A DNA stretch of 64,000 nucleotides. Origin: Marthasterias glacialis (lineage: Eukaryota; Echinodermata; Asteroidea; Forcipulatida; Asteriidae). Each line of letters begins with the position of its first letter. The first letter of the stretch is position 1. This document shows, in pieces, positions 46,864 to 58,280 of this stretch. The stretch spans positions 12,510,634-12,574,633 of the forward strand of contig OU452235.1 of NCBI GenBank assembly GCA_911728455.2. Reading direction: 5' to 3'. The notes under the pieces were generated by a model. The model was not told where the DNA came from and did not search any database. It worked only from the letters and a program-made list of their open reading frames with translations. Made by a program: the position numbers and the translations under genes.

Positions 46864-47192
46864 CCGTAACTAGGGTAACATTTTAGGGGGCCACAAAGGG
46901 GGGCACTTTTTGCCAATTAAAATGGTAGTTTCCGTTTGTATTTTTCCTAAACAAGCCCCTTTTCAGATGCTCTTCTGACGTGTTGAGGTAAAACACAATA
47001 CATTCTGCGTGTAATAAAAAATAGTTTTAAAAACATCGAAATCACTACACAAAAGCTCATAAACTGTAACATTATTTTCTGGTAATGTTTAATCTCGAAA
47101 GTCCAGATTTCAAATGGGGGGGGGGGGGGGGGGCAAAGACATCAGTTGGGGGGGACACGTGCCCTCTGTGCCCCCCCCCCTTAGTTACGCCA
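46864..47192. mobile_element. Foldback element with CGTAACTAGG ends and G-tract core
   Basis: CCGTAACTAGGG opens, CCTTAGTTACGCC closes; a GGCACTTTTTGCC hairpin and two long G or C runs are inside. Confidence 0.6.
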
Positions 47193-48676
47193 ATACTGCC
47201 TTCTTTGGAATGTTGTTACGCAATGACACCTTTATTTTAAGGTTGGTTTCTTTTAAGACTTTAAATAAACAGTTAGCCTCGCAACTTTGATAATCAGTTT
47301 AGATGATAACGGAAAACTTAAGATTGAAATTAAGATAAGATTGCTCATTACGACCATCGATGCGCTGGTTTAGAAACTGCACCTTTATCAAGTGAGGCTG
47401 TCATGTACCATGCAATGTGTGGTATTACTATTATTTCAAAGTGATCCGATACTAATAGGAACATGCTTACCAACTAATCGGAACAGCTTTGTGTTTGTCC
47501 TGGTGACAAACACAATGTCTAGTTATAATTATTTAAAACCCTGCGACGACGAAATGTGTTTTTTAGACAGTGTAATGTTATGATGGAAAGAGGCCAAGCG
47601 GTTAAAATAGCTACAAACCACAACATGTTACATTATTTGCACGCAAAAGTGATTGAATGGGCGTTTATCACGTCAATAAAGATAAAAGCAAGCTGGTAAA
47701 ACAAGTTATTTGACGGCGCATGCATACAAATTCAATGCGTTGTACTCTGGGTAAACTAAACCTATACACGATATATTGTCTTATGGTACTTTGATTTTGA
47801 AGGAAAATGACTTGTTTTGAAACTTTAAACCACTTCAATGACTTTCTTATAATAAGGGAAATGAACAAACAAAAGAAATAAAAGGAAATCCTAAAAAAAG
47901 TCAAGTTTTTGGTTGGAATACTGTCTCATGAAACAGTTTGTATAATTACCGTAGAGACATTTTCATTAAATTGCTCTTGGCTGTATGTGTGTCATTTTCC
48001 ATGAGTATGTGTTCTTAGAATAAAGAGATAATGACATGAATAAACTAAATACCATTTAAAATGGTTAACTTCTGACCAACCACGTTTTCATCCTTAAAAA
48101 CTTAGGAAATAACTCAAATGTATCTTGACAGCACTTGCCGTATAATGGGGTCGACAGTGCACAGCTTGTTCATCTTGTTGCACTGCTAACAAAAATGGGG
48201 ATATTAAATTGATTCTCTTGGTATCTATATGTGACAACACAAACATGATGGTAATTTTACCACAGATAAAGCAATGGGGATAACTAACACCATGTCAGTG
48301 TTGTCACAGTATAGGAACCGAGAGAATCATTATTCAACGCCCCTTTGCAGCGTGATTGAAGCCACCCACCGTGGCTATATAAAATGTGTGACAACCAGGG
48401 AATTCAAGCAGTTTATTTTGCAAAGCGAACTATTTTTGACTGAATATATTTTGTGCACACTGAATGCTAACAATGATTGAGTAGCAAATGGTGAACCTTC
48501 AGGGGTAATTAACCGATACATTTTGTCATAGCATTTTGCTTTGCTTTATCAATGATAGGCTTTGAAGACGGAGGCGGCTCACTGATAAATTACCAAAGTA
48601 CAGCATTTAAATCGTCAAAATATCAAGACCCATATACAAATCAAATCAAATTTTATTCGAACTTTGAAACATAGGC

Positions 48677-48904
48677 CTACTTGTTCTTAGACCAGTACAG
48701 TGACCCCAACAGTGGCACCAGGTCGTCAACATCCAGGCCAGTAATCGACCCTCCTTTGCAGAGTCGTTCACTGAATTCAAGGTTGTTCTGGCATGCATGG
48801 CTGGTCACGTTGTAGCTTGGCTCATGAAGATGAAATTGTACATCACAGGGACGTCTGAGACTATAACAATCATGAGCTGCTATTGATGAAATGCCACTAC
48901 AAAG
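48677..48904 (-). other. 75-codon open segment, possible terminal exon or LINE 3' coding remnant
   Basis: No ATG, but 75 codons are open from an acceptor-like cctttag to TAG at 48679-48677, with an in-frame stop just upstream of the acceptor. It reads LCSGISSIAAHDCYSLRRPC ... LDVDDLVPLLGSLYWSKNK and is Cys-rich. AATAAA follows about 20 nt after the stop and is succeeded by an ATTTG-repeat tail, as in LINE 3' ends. Other chance frames of similar length exist in the window. Confidence 0.3.
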
Positions 48905-50520
48905 CTAAAGGTTGTTGTACGTTGTTTAGTGTCGGTGGTTTCGTGTACACAGCGAAGTAAGTGCATCCACACCCGGTGATCAGGTGATAGGGGCCTAACC
49001 ACTTTCTTTTGCCATTAATTAATTTTTGCCAATAACATCCAAGACCCTTTTTTCTCCCGTGTTTTTGTCGATGGGCCTTGTTATCTAATTACTTATATAC
49101 AATAATGGTAACTACCTACCTGCTGCTGAAGTACGTTTTAGCGCTTTGCCAGCTCTACCACCAGTGCTTGCATCTCAGATCTCTCACGGTACCTGACCAT
49201 AACAGCTATAATTGTCGTGTTACAAATGGGACACCGTAACTTAAACAAGTAGACGCCCTCAATTGACAAGATTGTGAAAGTAAATATTTACACATTTTTG
49301 CACGTCTGGTCTTCTGCTGGAACTGGCAAAGGCAAGTTTGGGAGCGAAACTCAACTGTTTGAGGGAAAAGAGACTAGAATTTAGGCAATTCTGAAGGACA
49401 GGAGATGAGCGTATTTGTTTTCTATGAAAGACAAGTAAGTTCTGTCCATTTAGGGAAAAATAGGTGACCACTTTGTCAATTAATAATTTGCCAAAAAGAA
49501 AACTGCGCAAGTACATGTACGGTATTGAAACGTTACGTTGTATTAAATGGCAAGCAAGCCACACCAAGAAGGCTTTTAAAGCTACAGTCATATTCATAAC
49601 ATAGTTGGTGTAGATGTTTAATAGACTAGAGGAATGTTAACAAAGGGAAGTATTTTCCACTGTTATTTTAAAGTTGCTCCAAATTTGAGAACACAGTGGT
49701 TGAGGACCCAACACAATTCTACACAGACATGACAGATCGACAGATCACCGTAATGAACCTTTCCAATGAAATGCTAATTATGTTCATCCATGCACACAGA
49801 CATTACTGTTGGGCAAACACCATAGAGTTGTGCACTAGGCAGACGCACAAATGCGAGTACGTCACGCCACCATTAGCACCCCACAAAAAGGGTACAATAC
49901 ATGTATGTTCCCTCACTTTGCCCACCACCAGTATTGTTGTGCAATTTACATATTTCATGGGAAAGGTCATTTGCTCTTTTTGAATACATTCATGATTCAA
50001 ACAGTGAATTTGTTTAAAATTGCGTGTGAAGGTTGTTTGATTTTTGTGATTGAAACTATTCACTCAATTCCAAAACACAATGATTTGCTGCCCCTGTAAA
50101 GAACACCACGCACAGGTCTGTTTTTCGGCTGTCATGGCAACACTGTACTTTAGTGCAATAAAAAACATAGTTTGACTAAGATGGGCCAAACTCTGTCAAG
50201 TTGGCAATTGTTGGACTACGCTAGTCGACTATTCGGAACCAGCCTACTGGGCCTGGTCACATCACTATTTACCAATAGGCCTAACTGTTTTAATTAGCAC
50301 AGTGCAGAGGGGACCAGTTATCACGGTGAGAAAAATTATAATGTTGATTTTGCCGTTTTCTTATGGTCGTGTTGACATGACATGACATGACTAGAGTCGT
50401 TTGCAATTCAACTTCAGTGCGCATGGGCTACGTATGTCACTAACTATTGGTCCTTGATCAAACTTGGCCTAGGATGCAATACGTAGGCCTAGCATGCTTC
50501 TTTTTATTTAAGAAGTAAAG

Positions 50521-50697
50521 TAACTAGTAAACTTGCGGATACAACCATGTATAAATCTCTTTCAGGAGGAGTGGTAGCTCTGAAAAAAGCTGCTCTGGTC
50601 TCGAAGTTCAAACAGTGTACTCTGCTCCTTTTTACGAAAGAGATTTATTACATGGTTGAACCCGCAATTTACTAGTTACAATTCTTATTCTTCACAC
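50521..50697. mobile_element. Foldback form of the Penelope-like terminal repeat
   Basis: TAACTAGTAAACTTGCGGAT...AATCTCTTTC on the left is mirrored by GAAAGAGATTTATTACATGG...TACTAGTTAC on the right, about 43-bp arms. The arm matches the 3' part of the copy at 10575-10705. Confidence 0.65.
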
Positions 50698-52401
50698 CAT
50701 GCAAAGCTTCAAACATCAAAAGTGAAATAAAAAGAAGGTTTTCTTTTTATGTTTTTGAGTACGTTTGCACATTAATTAAAAGGAAGGGTACATTTTTATT
50801 TTGGTTTGCTAATTTATGATCAATGATTGATGCTTATAAGCAAGTTACTCTACACTTCTCTTCAGTTGTTCCGTTAAATTATACTAAATAGCCTACTAAA
50901 ACAAGTAGGACTACATAGATATTTTCTTCCCCCATGGTCATCATTGCTTGCAGTAGTTTCTGTGTGCACAACGCAAACGAATAGATAATTCCCTATAGAT
51001 GCCATCTTTATGGGCAACTTGAGTTTAGGCTTTGGGCTGCATCAAATGTTATAATTTTTCTAAACAGGCAAGTGGTACGCCATTCAATCAAGCAAGGAAT
51101 TGATGTAAAGCTCCTACTTATCGCATGAGGGTATTTACCTAAAACATACTGTAGTTGTGCGATTAAAAAAATGATTTTCATTGCTGTTAAAGATGGCCGA
51201 CTTTACACTGTCATGACTGTGTGATGTCAAGTGCTAACTATCCCTACACTAAATGCTGAATTCCAATCCAAAAAAAAATTCCCTCAGCTCCTTGCTAATT
51301 TGTCCATCCTAAATGAAGCTACTCCTGCATGATTAGAAGATAAGCAGGCATACCTTTATCTTGGAAAAAGAGCCATACACTCGGGATCAAATTAGGGCTA
51401 TTTTTTTTTGGGGGGGGGCCTAGTGTACCCAAAATGCCCCAAGTTGTAAGTCAACAACCCCTAAGGCATGTTACTCTATAATTCAACAATGCCTTAGAAG
51501 AGCAGTGATCCACAAATCTTTGATTTACAGAAATTGTTGTTAGTTTACTAACTTTTCTATTGTGGCTTGATAAATGATACAGTCCTTGTTTATGTACTTG
51601 TATGGTGAACTCCATTCAGGTTTTGCCCTTTTTCATTTTAAGAGATTAACCAGCAGGACTCGGTTAGCTTGTCGTTTTACTAGTCTGCAAGTTTTTTTAC
51701 AAGTCAAAGTTTTTTGTCATATTAATAGGGATGCTTAAATGTCAGCACTGAACTAGCCAGTAGAGCAACTTGAAAAGATGTTTGTCTGCTGTTCAGTTCA
51801 GGTGTAACTAGCATTTGGTCAGTGGACCTCACTGTTAAGGAACAACACTGCCATTCCTTCCTCCAACGAGTATACATAGAGACCCTTTGCCTCTCTACAT
51901 CTGTACTACATATTAACAGTCTCACAATTAAGGACTTAGGCCTACTAATATTGAAGGCATTAGTAATAGGCCACACAGTGTGTAAAAGAATTCATTTGTT
52001 TCTGTCTGCTAAATTTGTATTCAATAAACACAACATACAACTAACCTTTAAAAAATGTCATCATAATGTGGCAGTCCTGTTAAATTGAGAAAAGTGAAAA
52101 AAACTATTTCGTCAGGGATTTTTTGCAAAATCAAAATGTATTTTCAAAACTAACTATCATCATGGTTAAAAACATGAATTTGATGTCCCTGTTTATAAGA
52201 AAAATACATTCTAAAAATAGGGCATTAAAAATACATAATGTAGGCATTTTCATGAAGTACAATAAGTACATTTTGAACTATTTTTTAACTAAAATCTTCA
52301 TATTCTTCAATATTTTTGCTATCATTAAAAAGATGAAATGTTTTTAATTCAGACTGAATATTGTTTTCTCTACTATTTTTGCCCCTTGTCCTTTTCAACA
52401 G

Positions 52402-52471
52402 TTTGCAGTTTTCATTGCTAAGTCTATAAAGCAACTTCAAGTCATACAAGTTGTGGATTGCTCAAACCAGG
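52402..52471 (+). other. Candidate upstream exon of the 1,196-residue gene
   Basis: A 70-nt segment bounded by a good acceptor (ccttttcaacag, ending 52401) and a consensus GTGAGT donor from 52472. Only one frame is open: FAVFIAKSIKQLQVIQVVDC then SNQ. Spliced to the acceptor at 53965 it continues in the frame of the large ORF as GPLLDESFS and then meets TAA two codons before ATG 54001. It is therefore either 5' UTR with an upstream ORF or the broken N-terminal part of the protein. Confidence 0.45.
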
Positions 52472-53596
52472 GTGAGTTTTTAATTTAATTTATTTCTCAT
52501 TTTTACTGGGTGTCATGCTCAGTTGGTCATGCTCTGTTGCAGACTTTTGGTAGGACTCAATTAACCCGCTGTGCCAAAATAAACTGTCATGTATGCCCCT
52601 TCCTGTTGCTGGTGATTGCCTTGCTAAACTTTGTAAAGTTGTAGTTTGTAGGAAGGAGGCTGACATTGCCTTTTAGAGATAAGACAAACACTATATTATG
52701 CATGCGCTGTTTGGTTTGGGTGTATACAGACAGATTTACCCAAACCAAATAGGTACACTTGTAATGTGTCCACCATATCTCAAAAAGGCTAATAAAAAAG
52801 TTGCCCTTTGTGACGGGGAGAGTGGGGGGGGGGTGAAGCCAAGAAAAACTGTAACATTAGAGCTGGTTTAAGGGTGTGCCATGTCCCTCTTCCCCCATCC
52901 TTTTCCCGAGGTCATGTAGTGCCTTACATGCTCCTTCTCTTTCTCTTTAATTTATCTTTCTGATTTGAAAAAAGTAACAAAAAAAATCTAAAATTTACTT
53001 TAAGAAAGTACTAGCTTAGAATAAATAAAGCTTGAAAAAGCTTAGAATGAACAAAGCTAGAGTAAAAAGGAAAACAATTACCTGATAGGGTGTTAAGCTT
53101 TTTTTTCCCTTTTGATTAAAATGATATATAAAAACAAAGAAAACAAAGGTATAAATTGAAAAAAATGAATACAAATAACTTAATTAAAAGTCTTGTGCAG
53201 TGATAGTGCTAACAAAAGACAAGTTTCTGATTTCTTAAACAAAATACTAAGACCTCCCCTTGAACATGTTAGTGACATTCCTAACTAGGTATCCGAAGAC
53301 ATTTGCATACTATATCGTTGCCCCTCAGTTATCAAACCAGCTTGTATCCCACCACCCACTCTCTGTAATCTAAAGTTGTAATGTTTTTGTATAGCGCCCT
53401 CTCTTTTCGATGTTTACTAATAATGTTACCTGATAGAAAATATAGAAAATGGCTACTGTATAGCTACATAATGACTGCGTAACCACCTCGGCTTTTCGGA
53501 CTGTTACCCTCACAGACCTAGTGTGAATTCCCAAATTTCAGAGCTTCACCCAAGTGTCATATTAATTAAGTTATAAAATACACAAAAATGCACAAG

Positions 53597-53703
53597 GACT
53601 TTCTTTAGTGTGTAACTTTCTTTAGTGTGTAACTTTCTTTAGTGTGTAACGTTCTTTAGTGTGTAACGTTCTTAAGTGTGTAACATTCTTTAGTGTGTAA
53701 AAC
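53597..53703 (+). repeat. Minisatellite, 17-bp unit (ACTTTCTTTAGTGTGTA)
   Basis: Six units with single-base variants, in the intron just upstream of the 1,196-codon exon. Confidence 0.9.
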
Positions 53704-54000
53704 CTTTGTCCGGCTTAGGATTGTGACTGTGATTGGTTAGTTTGCAATGAGAGGGTACAGCTAATAAATCATTTTCTTTTTGTGTCACAACTTTTTTTCT
53801 TTTTTTTAACATTCAAGACTGTTCTACTGGCAAGATCAGTGATTTCTTTTTACGGGTCAATGCGCTTTTTCTCTCTGTATGTTTTTTTTTTTTAGTTTAA
53901 TAATATTGTAAAACACTTAAAATCTGAATCTAAATCTAATGGATTTGTATCCGTTTTTTGTATAGGCCCACTTCTTGATGAGTCATTCTCGTAACTGAAG

Positions 54001-57000
54001 ATGTCTCACTTGGCCGCAACACCATCATCTTTGTCTAGCATCCCAACGGATCTATTATTGTGGTGGGAAGAGGATTTTTACTCTGGTAAATTTATTTGTC
54101 TCCCTTGTAAAACTGTTGAGACAGGAGAAACCTTACAGCAGCTCCATATCAGCGATGATTTGTCTGGCTTCTCTCAAACTAGCTCGAATAATCAACTTGG
54201 AGGATTTGATTTATCTAAGAAGGTTCCGTTACTAGTAAACTTGTGCATCGATAAAATACTTGGACTCCCAGACGAGGCGAGAGGATATGTAAAGGTACCC
54301 CCTGGTCTCATTCCTCAGTTGGAAAATCAGAGGAAGAGAAAACACCTTGAGCACGTAAGACTCCAATGGCTTCTGAATGAGCTACTCAACCAGGAGATTA
54401 GCCTAACATCAAGGCTGCATTTCCAATCAGAACGACCACAAGTGACTCAAGCAACCACAAACATACTCCCTCGAAACTGCCGTTCAGCATGGGAAAAAGA
54501 TTTCAAAGCACATGAGAACTTTGACAATGGTGAAATGTTTCAAGACCATGATGGGATGAGCTGGTGCTTTCTCCCGGTAGCTGTCGAAGGCAGGGACACA
54601 AGCAATTGGCCTATCGCAGCATTAGCTCATACAATTGAGCTCATGCTTCCACATAGATATTTGTTCCGAGAGGATAAGTTAGTACCTGGACGTGATAGAA
54701 CGGTAGAGGATGTGTTAAAAAGGGAATTGCAAGCAGCTGTGGCTCGAGTGAAGTCTGCTCTTGTCAGAATCTGCCCAAAGCTTGTCCACTTCTGCCTAGA
54801 TCCTGCCTTAGCATATGTATGGTGGGGAAGAGGGGACGTTTATAAAGCTGAGGAAATGTTTCTAAAAATTATTGACCGGATTCCTGATGACTTGTTTGCT
54901 CAGTCTGACACAAATGGTGGACCAAATATGGCAGGAGATATTTCCTTATGGACCCGCCAGAAAGCATTGTACCTAAATGAAATTGGACGCCTACATACAT
55001 ACTTCAACCAACCACAGGATGCTGCAAATTTTCACAAAGGGGCTGTGGACTTAATATCGGGCTTCTGCCAAGACATATTTCCTGATTGCACAATACAGGG
55101 CTTGATGCTTCAATCCAATTCATACGATCAAGGATTGATGGATACCTTGAAAGCCACCCGAGCTGCAGGTTTATGGGATAAATTAACATCAGAGCCTGGT
55201 TGTAACCCCAATTTATTCCAAATGGCTGCGGAATCGTTCCTGCACTGCCACGCAGGTTACCCTTTGGATACTTCTATGACAGAAGAAGATCAAAATACTG
55301 AATGGTTGCTGGAAGCTAAGCTTCGATTGCAGGTTCTGGCCACTTCAGTGCCTAAGGTGAGTCTCCATCTATCGATGATCCTGGCAATACTTGGAGACGA
55401 TAATGCAGCTGAAGATTCGTACATGACGTATGTCCAGGAATATGCATCTCTTCATCCAGCATTTCAGCAGCAAATACCAGGAGCTGTATCGATGTTTATT
55501 GGTGCAGAGATTAAAAGTCATCCATGGTGGGTATTTTCTAAATGGACAGGCAATACGTCTGGGAGAGTGACAGCAAACAAACATCTCACTGTGCTACCTT
55601 TACATTGGAGAAGAGTCTTAAGGCATTGTAGCTGTGATATGGAGACATTCGATGGAAATCATTTCAACAGCAGCTGGGAAGCCCCAAGTTGTCAAGTAGC
55701 AGAGGTGCAGGGCACCTTTCCATACCTCCGCCTTACCCATGATGGACGCTTGACTGGAGCCTTCTTTCAAAATCTTCCCCCATTGGTCTCAGTGTCTCTT
55801 GATCCTTTTACAGGGGCGTTGTACTTACCTGAGCAGTTTCAAGAGGTGGACACTGTACCTTACAGTGACTACCAAGATATCTGTGGTAGAAGTCACGCCA
55901 GAAAATACCATTTTAGTATTGAAACTTTCATTCCAACACCTGTTTTAATATTTGAAAACCCCAAAGACGGGAGATCAGTCTCTCTGCTTCCATGGCAAAA
56001 CAGGAGCCCCACAGTTGATAGCCTCCCGGATGTTGAAGAAACACCATGTTCTAAAGCGACGCTTGTGTATTCTGGCTGTGAGGGTAGTTGTGAAGTTAAT
56101 GTAGCCGAGGTGGTTATGAAGGCTAAGAAGGAAGTCATTCTGCAGCTTTTAAGAAATGATGGATACGATCAGAATCAAGAGATGATGAAAGATGCCTCAA
56201 ATTTTCTTGATTTCTGTATCCTTGTGTCACAAAACATGCAGTACGGTTTCTTGAAAGCTGCACTGGATGGAGAATCAAGTCAGAGGAACACTCTTCGAGA
56301 TGTGAAAGTCAAACTGAGTAGCATGACATTACCTTCTAGTGTTGAACAAATAACTAAGAAACAGCTGCGTGAGAAATTGTTGGAGCCAGAAGTCTTTGTT
56401 CTCAAGAGGGTCGTTTTGGTTGGACAATCAACAGCTGTTTTAGCTTTTTCAACAGCCATTTTTAAAGAGTCACGTTCACAGTGCATCGATTCGTTAGTTT
56501 TCTTAGACTGCTCCAATATGGAATCGTTTAAGAAACCAGTTATTCAGTACCCGCAAAGGCCTGACACAATCTGGAACCTTCCAGTTAAAGAAGGCTACGA
56601 TAATATCGTGGGAAATATCTTGATTGCTTCAGAGGTTCCCATAAATGGTTGCGACAATGGCAGGGTTTTTGTCTTCGATAATAAAGGGGAGGTTATACAC
56701 ATTCATGATGAACTAACGATTGCGCAAGTATCTATTGTTTCGAATGTCTGCGTCAAAAAGAATGGGGGGAATGATCAGTACAGTGATATGATGATAGGTA
56801 CCAACCGTAGCAGATCGAAGCTCATATTGACGGACACCAACGGAACTACGCAATTCCAAACCAAACCGCTTGGAATCATTGAACGTTTCCTCACTGTGTT
56901 CAACATGATTTTCGTCTCTCTTAGAGATCGGATTCTTGTTTTTGAATCAAGTACACTCGAGCTTGTCCAGATTGTACAAGATGCCACTCTTACCGATGAG

Positions 57001-57591
57001 GTTGATTCTCAGCGTCATGTAAACCAAACAAGCAACGGTGTACTCTTGATGGGGGAAAGAAGCTTCCTGAAGGTACTGTACAAGTATGAGGTTGCCTCGA
57101 CATCCTCCCCCTCCTCTGTCCCCTCCTCATCCTCCAAAGATGCTCACTTTAGGGTGATACTTGGAGTTGCCAACCATGTCTTTGTGCTTCAGTGGGCTAA
57201 GCGATCCTTCAAGGCTCCCGAAGAATGCCCCGTAAGCACCCCACCAGGACCAGTAACTATTATAACAGAAGTGATTGTGCCTGGTGTCCCCACAGAGGCA
57301 TGCTTCATCAGTCCGCTGGCTGGTTTCGTAGTGACAGCCTCCATATTTGAAAGCTCTAAACTACCAATGTATCGAGAAAACCTGTATTGGTTTGACCAAA
57401 ACGGAAACATCCGAGGCATTCACCCATTTCTTGGACAGGGGCCACATGGCTTTTACGCTGTTCATATCAAAGAACCAAGCAACAGGGATGCTAGAAAAGT
57501 ATCCAATGGGTCTCGGGAAGTATGGTGCCTGTACTTCACAGATGGTCTTGGTGGAATATGCTGTATAAAACTTGACGAAAGTTTGTACTAA
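54001..57591 (+). CDS. Uncharacterised 1,196-residue protein (TPR-like helices, propeller-like C-terminus)
   Basis: One uninterrupted frame of 1,196 codons, far longer than any chance frame here. ATG 54001 lies 35 nt inside an exon that begins after an acceptor (tttttgtatag) at 53965; an in-frame TAA at 53992-53994 fixes it as the first usable start. No signal peptide or membrane segment is seen. Residues about 270-370 read like TPR or helical-solenoid repeats (WGRGDVYKAEEMFLKI; LYLNEIGRLHTYFNQPQDAA). Residues about 860-1,196 alternate hydrophobic strands with turns (RVFVFDNKGEVIHIH; RILVFESSTLELVQIV; YWFDQNGNIRGIHPF), like a beta-propeller. A Ser/Pro-rich linker lies near 1,040. I do not recognise the family; helical-solenoid plus propeller proteins are common in trafficking and ciliary complexes, but that is only analogy. 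An AATAAA at 58046 is a possible poly(A) signal. Confidence 0.93.
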   Translation: MSHLAATPSSLSSIPTDLLLWWEEDFYSGKFICLPCKTVETGETLQQLHISDDLSGFSQTSSNNQLGGFDLSKKVPLLVNLCIDKILGLPDEARGYVKVPPGLIPQLENQRKRKHLEHVRLQWLLNELLNQEISLTSRLHFQSERPQVTQATTNILPRNCRSAWEKDFKAHENFDNGEMFQDHDGMSWCFLPVAVEGRDTSNWPIAALAHTIELMLPHRYLFREDKLVPGRDRTVEDVLKRELQAAVARVKSALVRICPKLVHFCLDPALAYVWWGRGDVYKAEEMFLKIIDRIPDDLFAQSDTNGGPNMAGDISLWTRQKALYLNEIGRLHTYFNQPQDAANFHKGAVDLISGFCQDIFPDCTIQGLMLQSNSYDQGLMDTLKATRAAGLWDKLTSEPGCNPNLFQMAAESFLHCHAGYPLDTSMTEEDQNTEWLLEAKLRLQVLATSVPKVSLHLSMILAILGDDNAAEDSYMTYVQEYASLHPAFQQQIPGAVSMFIGAEIKSHPWWVFSKWTGNTSGRVTANKHLTVLPLHWRRVLRHCSCDMETFDGNHFNSSWEAPSCQVAEVQGTFPYLRLTHDGRLTGAFFQNLPPLVSVSLDPFTGALYLPEQFQEVDTVPYSDYQDICGRSHARKYHFSIETFIPTPVLIFENPKDGRSVSLLPWQNRSPTVDSLPDVEETPCSKATLVYSGCEGSCEVNVAEVVMKAKKEVILQLLRNDGYDQNQEMMKDASNFLDFCILVSQNMQYGFLKAALDGESSQRNTLRDVKVKLSSMTLPSSVEQITKKQLREKLLEPEVFVLKRVVLVGQSTAVLAFSTAIFKESRSQCIDSLVFLDCSNMESFKKPVIQYPQRPDTIWNLPVKEGYDNIVGNILIASEVPINGCDNGRVFVFDNKGEVIHIHDELTIAQVSIVSNVCVKKNGGNDQYSDMMIGTNRSRSKLILTDTNGTTQFQTKPLGIIERFLTVFNMIFVSLRDRILVFESSTLELVQIVQDATLTDEVDSQRHVNQTSNGVLLMGERSFLKVLYKYEVASTSSPSSVPSSSSKDAHFRVILGVANHVFVLQWAKRSFKAPEECPVSTPPGPVTIITEVIVPGVPTEACFISPLAGFVVTASIFESSKLPMYRENLYWFDQNGNIRGIHPFLGQGPHGFYAVHIKEPSNRDARKVSNGSREVWCLYFTDGLGGICCIKLDESLY

Positions 57592-57984
57592 ACTAGTTTT
57601 AAATACAAGCGCGTACTGTGCTGTGAAGAACTTTGAATTTACTCTTGTTATGATTGTGGAACAAGGGATGTAAACTTGTAAACCAGCCAGAGTGCATACA
57701 TAACATTTTTTGCAACAATTCTTCAGATTCGTGACATGCATCTTTAGAAGCAGATGATGGATTACAGTACGTACTTGTTCAAAGAACCAACTCGCTTTTA
57801 CCATACTTTTAACTGTAACTGTGTAGAGCTGTGCAATAGCTACGATGATCTAAACATTTTGCTGTATTGGTAACAAGTGAGAAGTAGTGGACGCTTCAGG
57901 AATGAGATCCAGAACAATGGGTAATACAACACTATACCAATTTGTGTGTTATTTACACAATTCACCTCACGTCATCACCCTATA

Positions 57985-58163
57985 TATAGACCTTATGCAT
58001 TGACGCCATCCAGGCGCCATCTTAGGGGTAAAACGATGAGGAAATAATAAAAACGCACGGATTTGTACGCGCGGCGCACATGATTGGCCAATGAACAACC
58101 TTCTTTTGACCTGTTCGCGAGGGCGCCCTACTCAAACGACGTCATGTGCATAAGGTCCATATT
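57985..58163. mobile_element. MITE family C
   Basis: ATATAGACCTTATGCATTGA opens and its near-complement (GTGCATAAGGTCCATATT) closes; GATTTGTACGCGCGGCGCAC inside matches 14065-14216. Confidence 0.7.
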
Positions 58164-58170
58164 GGTAGCG

Positions 58171-58280
58171 CCATTTTGGGAGTCGGAGCATTGGGCTGAT
58201 TACTGTGCAGTTTACATTCTGGCAACGCACGCGGTCAGGCGCAGACCGTACGCTCGCAAGCAATTCGAATCCCAAAATGG
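58171..58280. mobile_element. Short foldback element
   Basis: CCATTTTGGGAGTCG and CGAATCCCAAAATGG are inverted; abuts MITE family C. Confidence 0.55.

Larger units (their letters stand above)
45601..52401. other. Intergenic spacer between the transporter and the 1,196-codon gene
   Basis: Contains family A, hAT-like and Penelope-like remains, a tRNA-like SINE fragment near 46121-46200 (minus strand) and the open segment at 48677-48904. No other supported gene. Confidence 0.6.

Noticed and set aside
49137..49275. Minus-strand LRCPIC-containing frame as a RING or zinc-finger exon
   Set aside because: Only a single CPIC pair, an in-frame TAA before the nearest donor, and no phase-compatible link to 48677-48904.
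54001..57591. Antisense frames of 60-147 codons across the large ORF
   Set aside because: Shadows of a single strongly coding strand.
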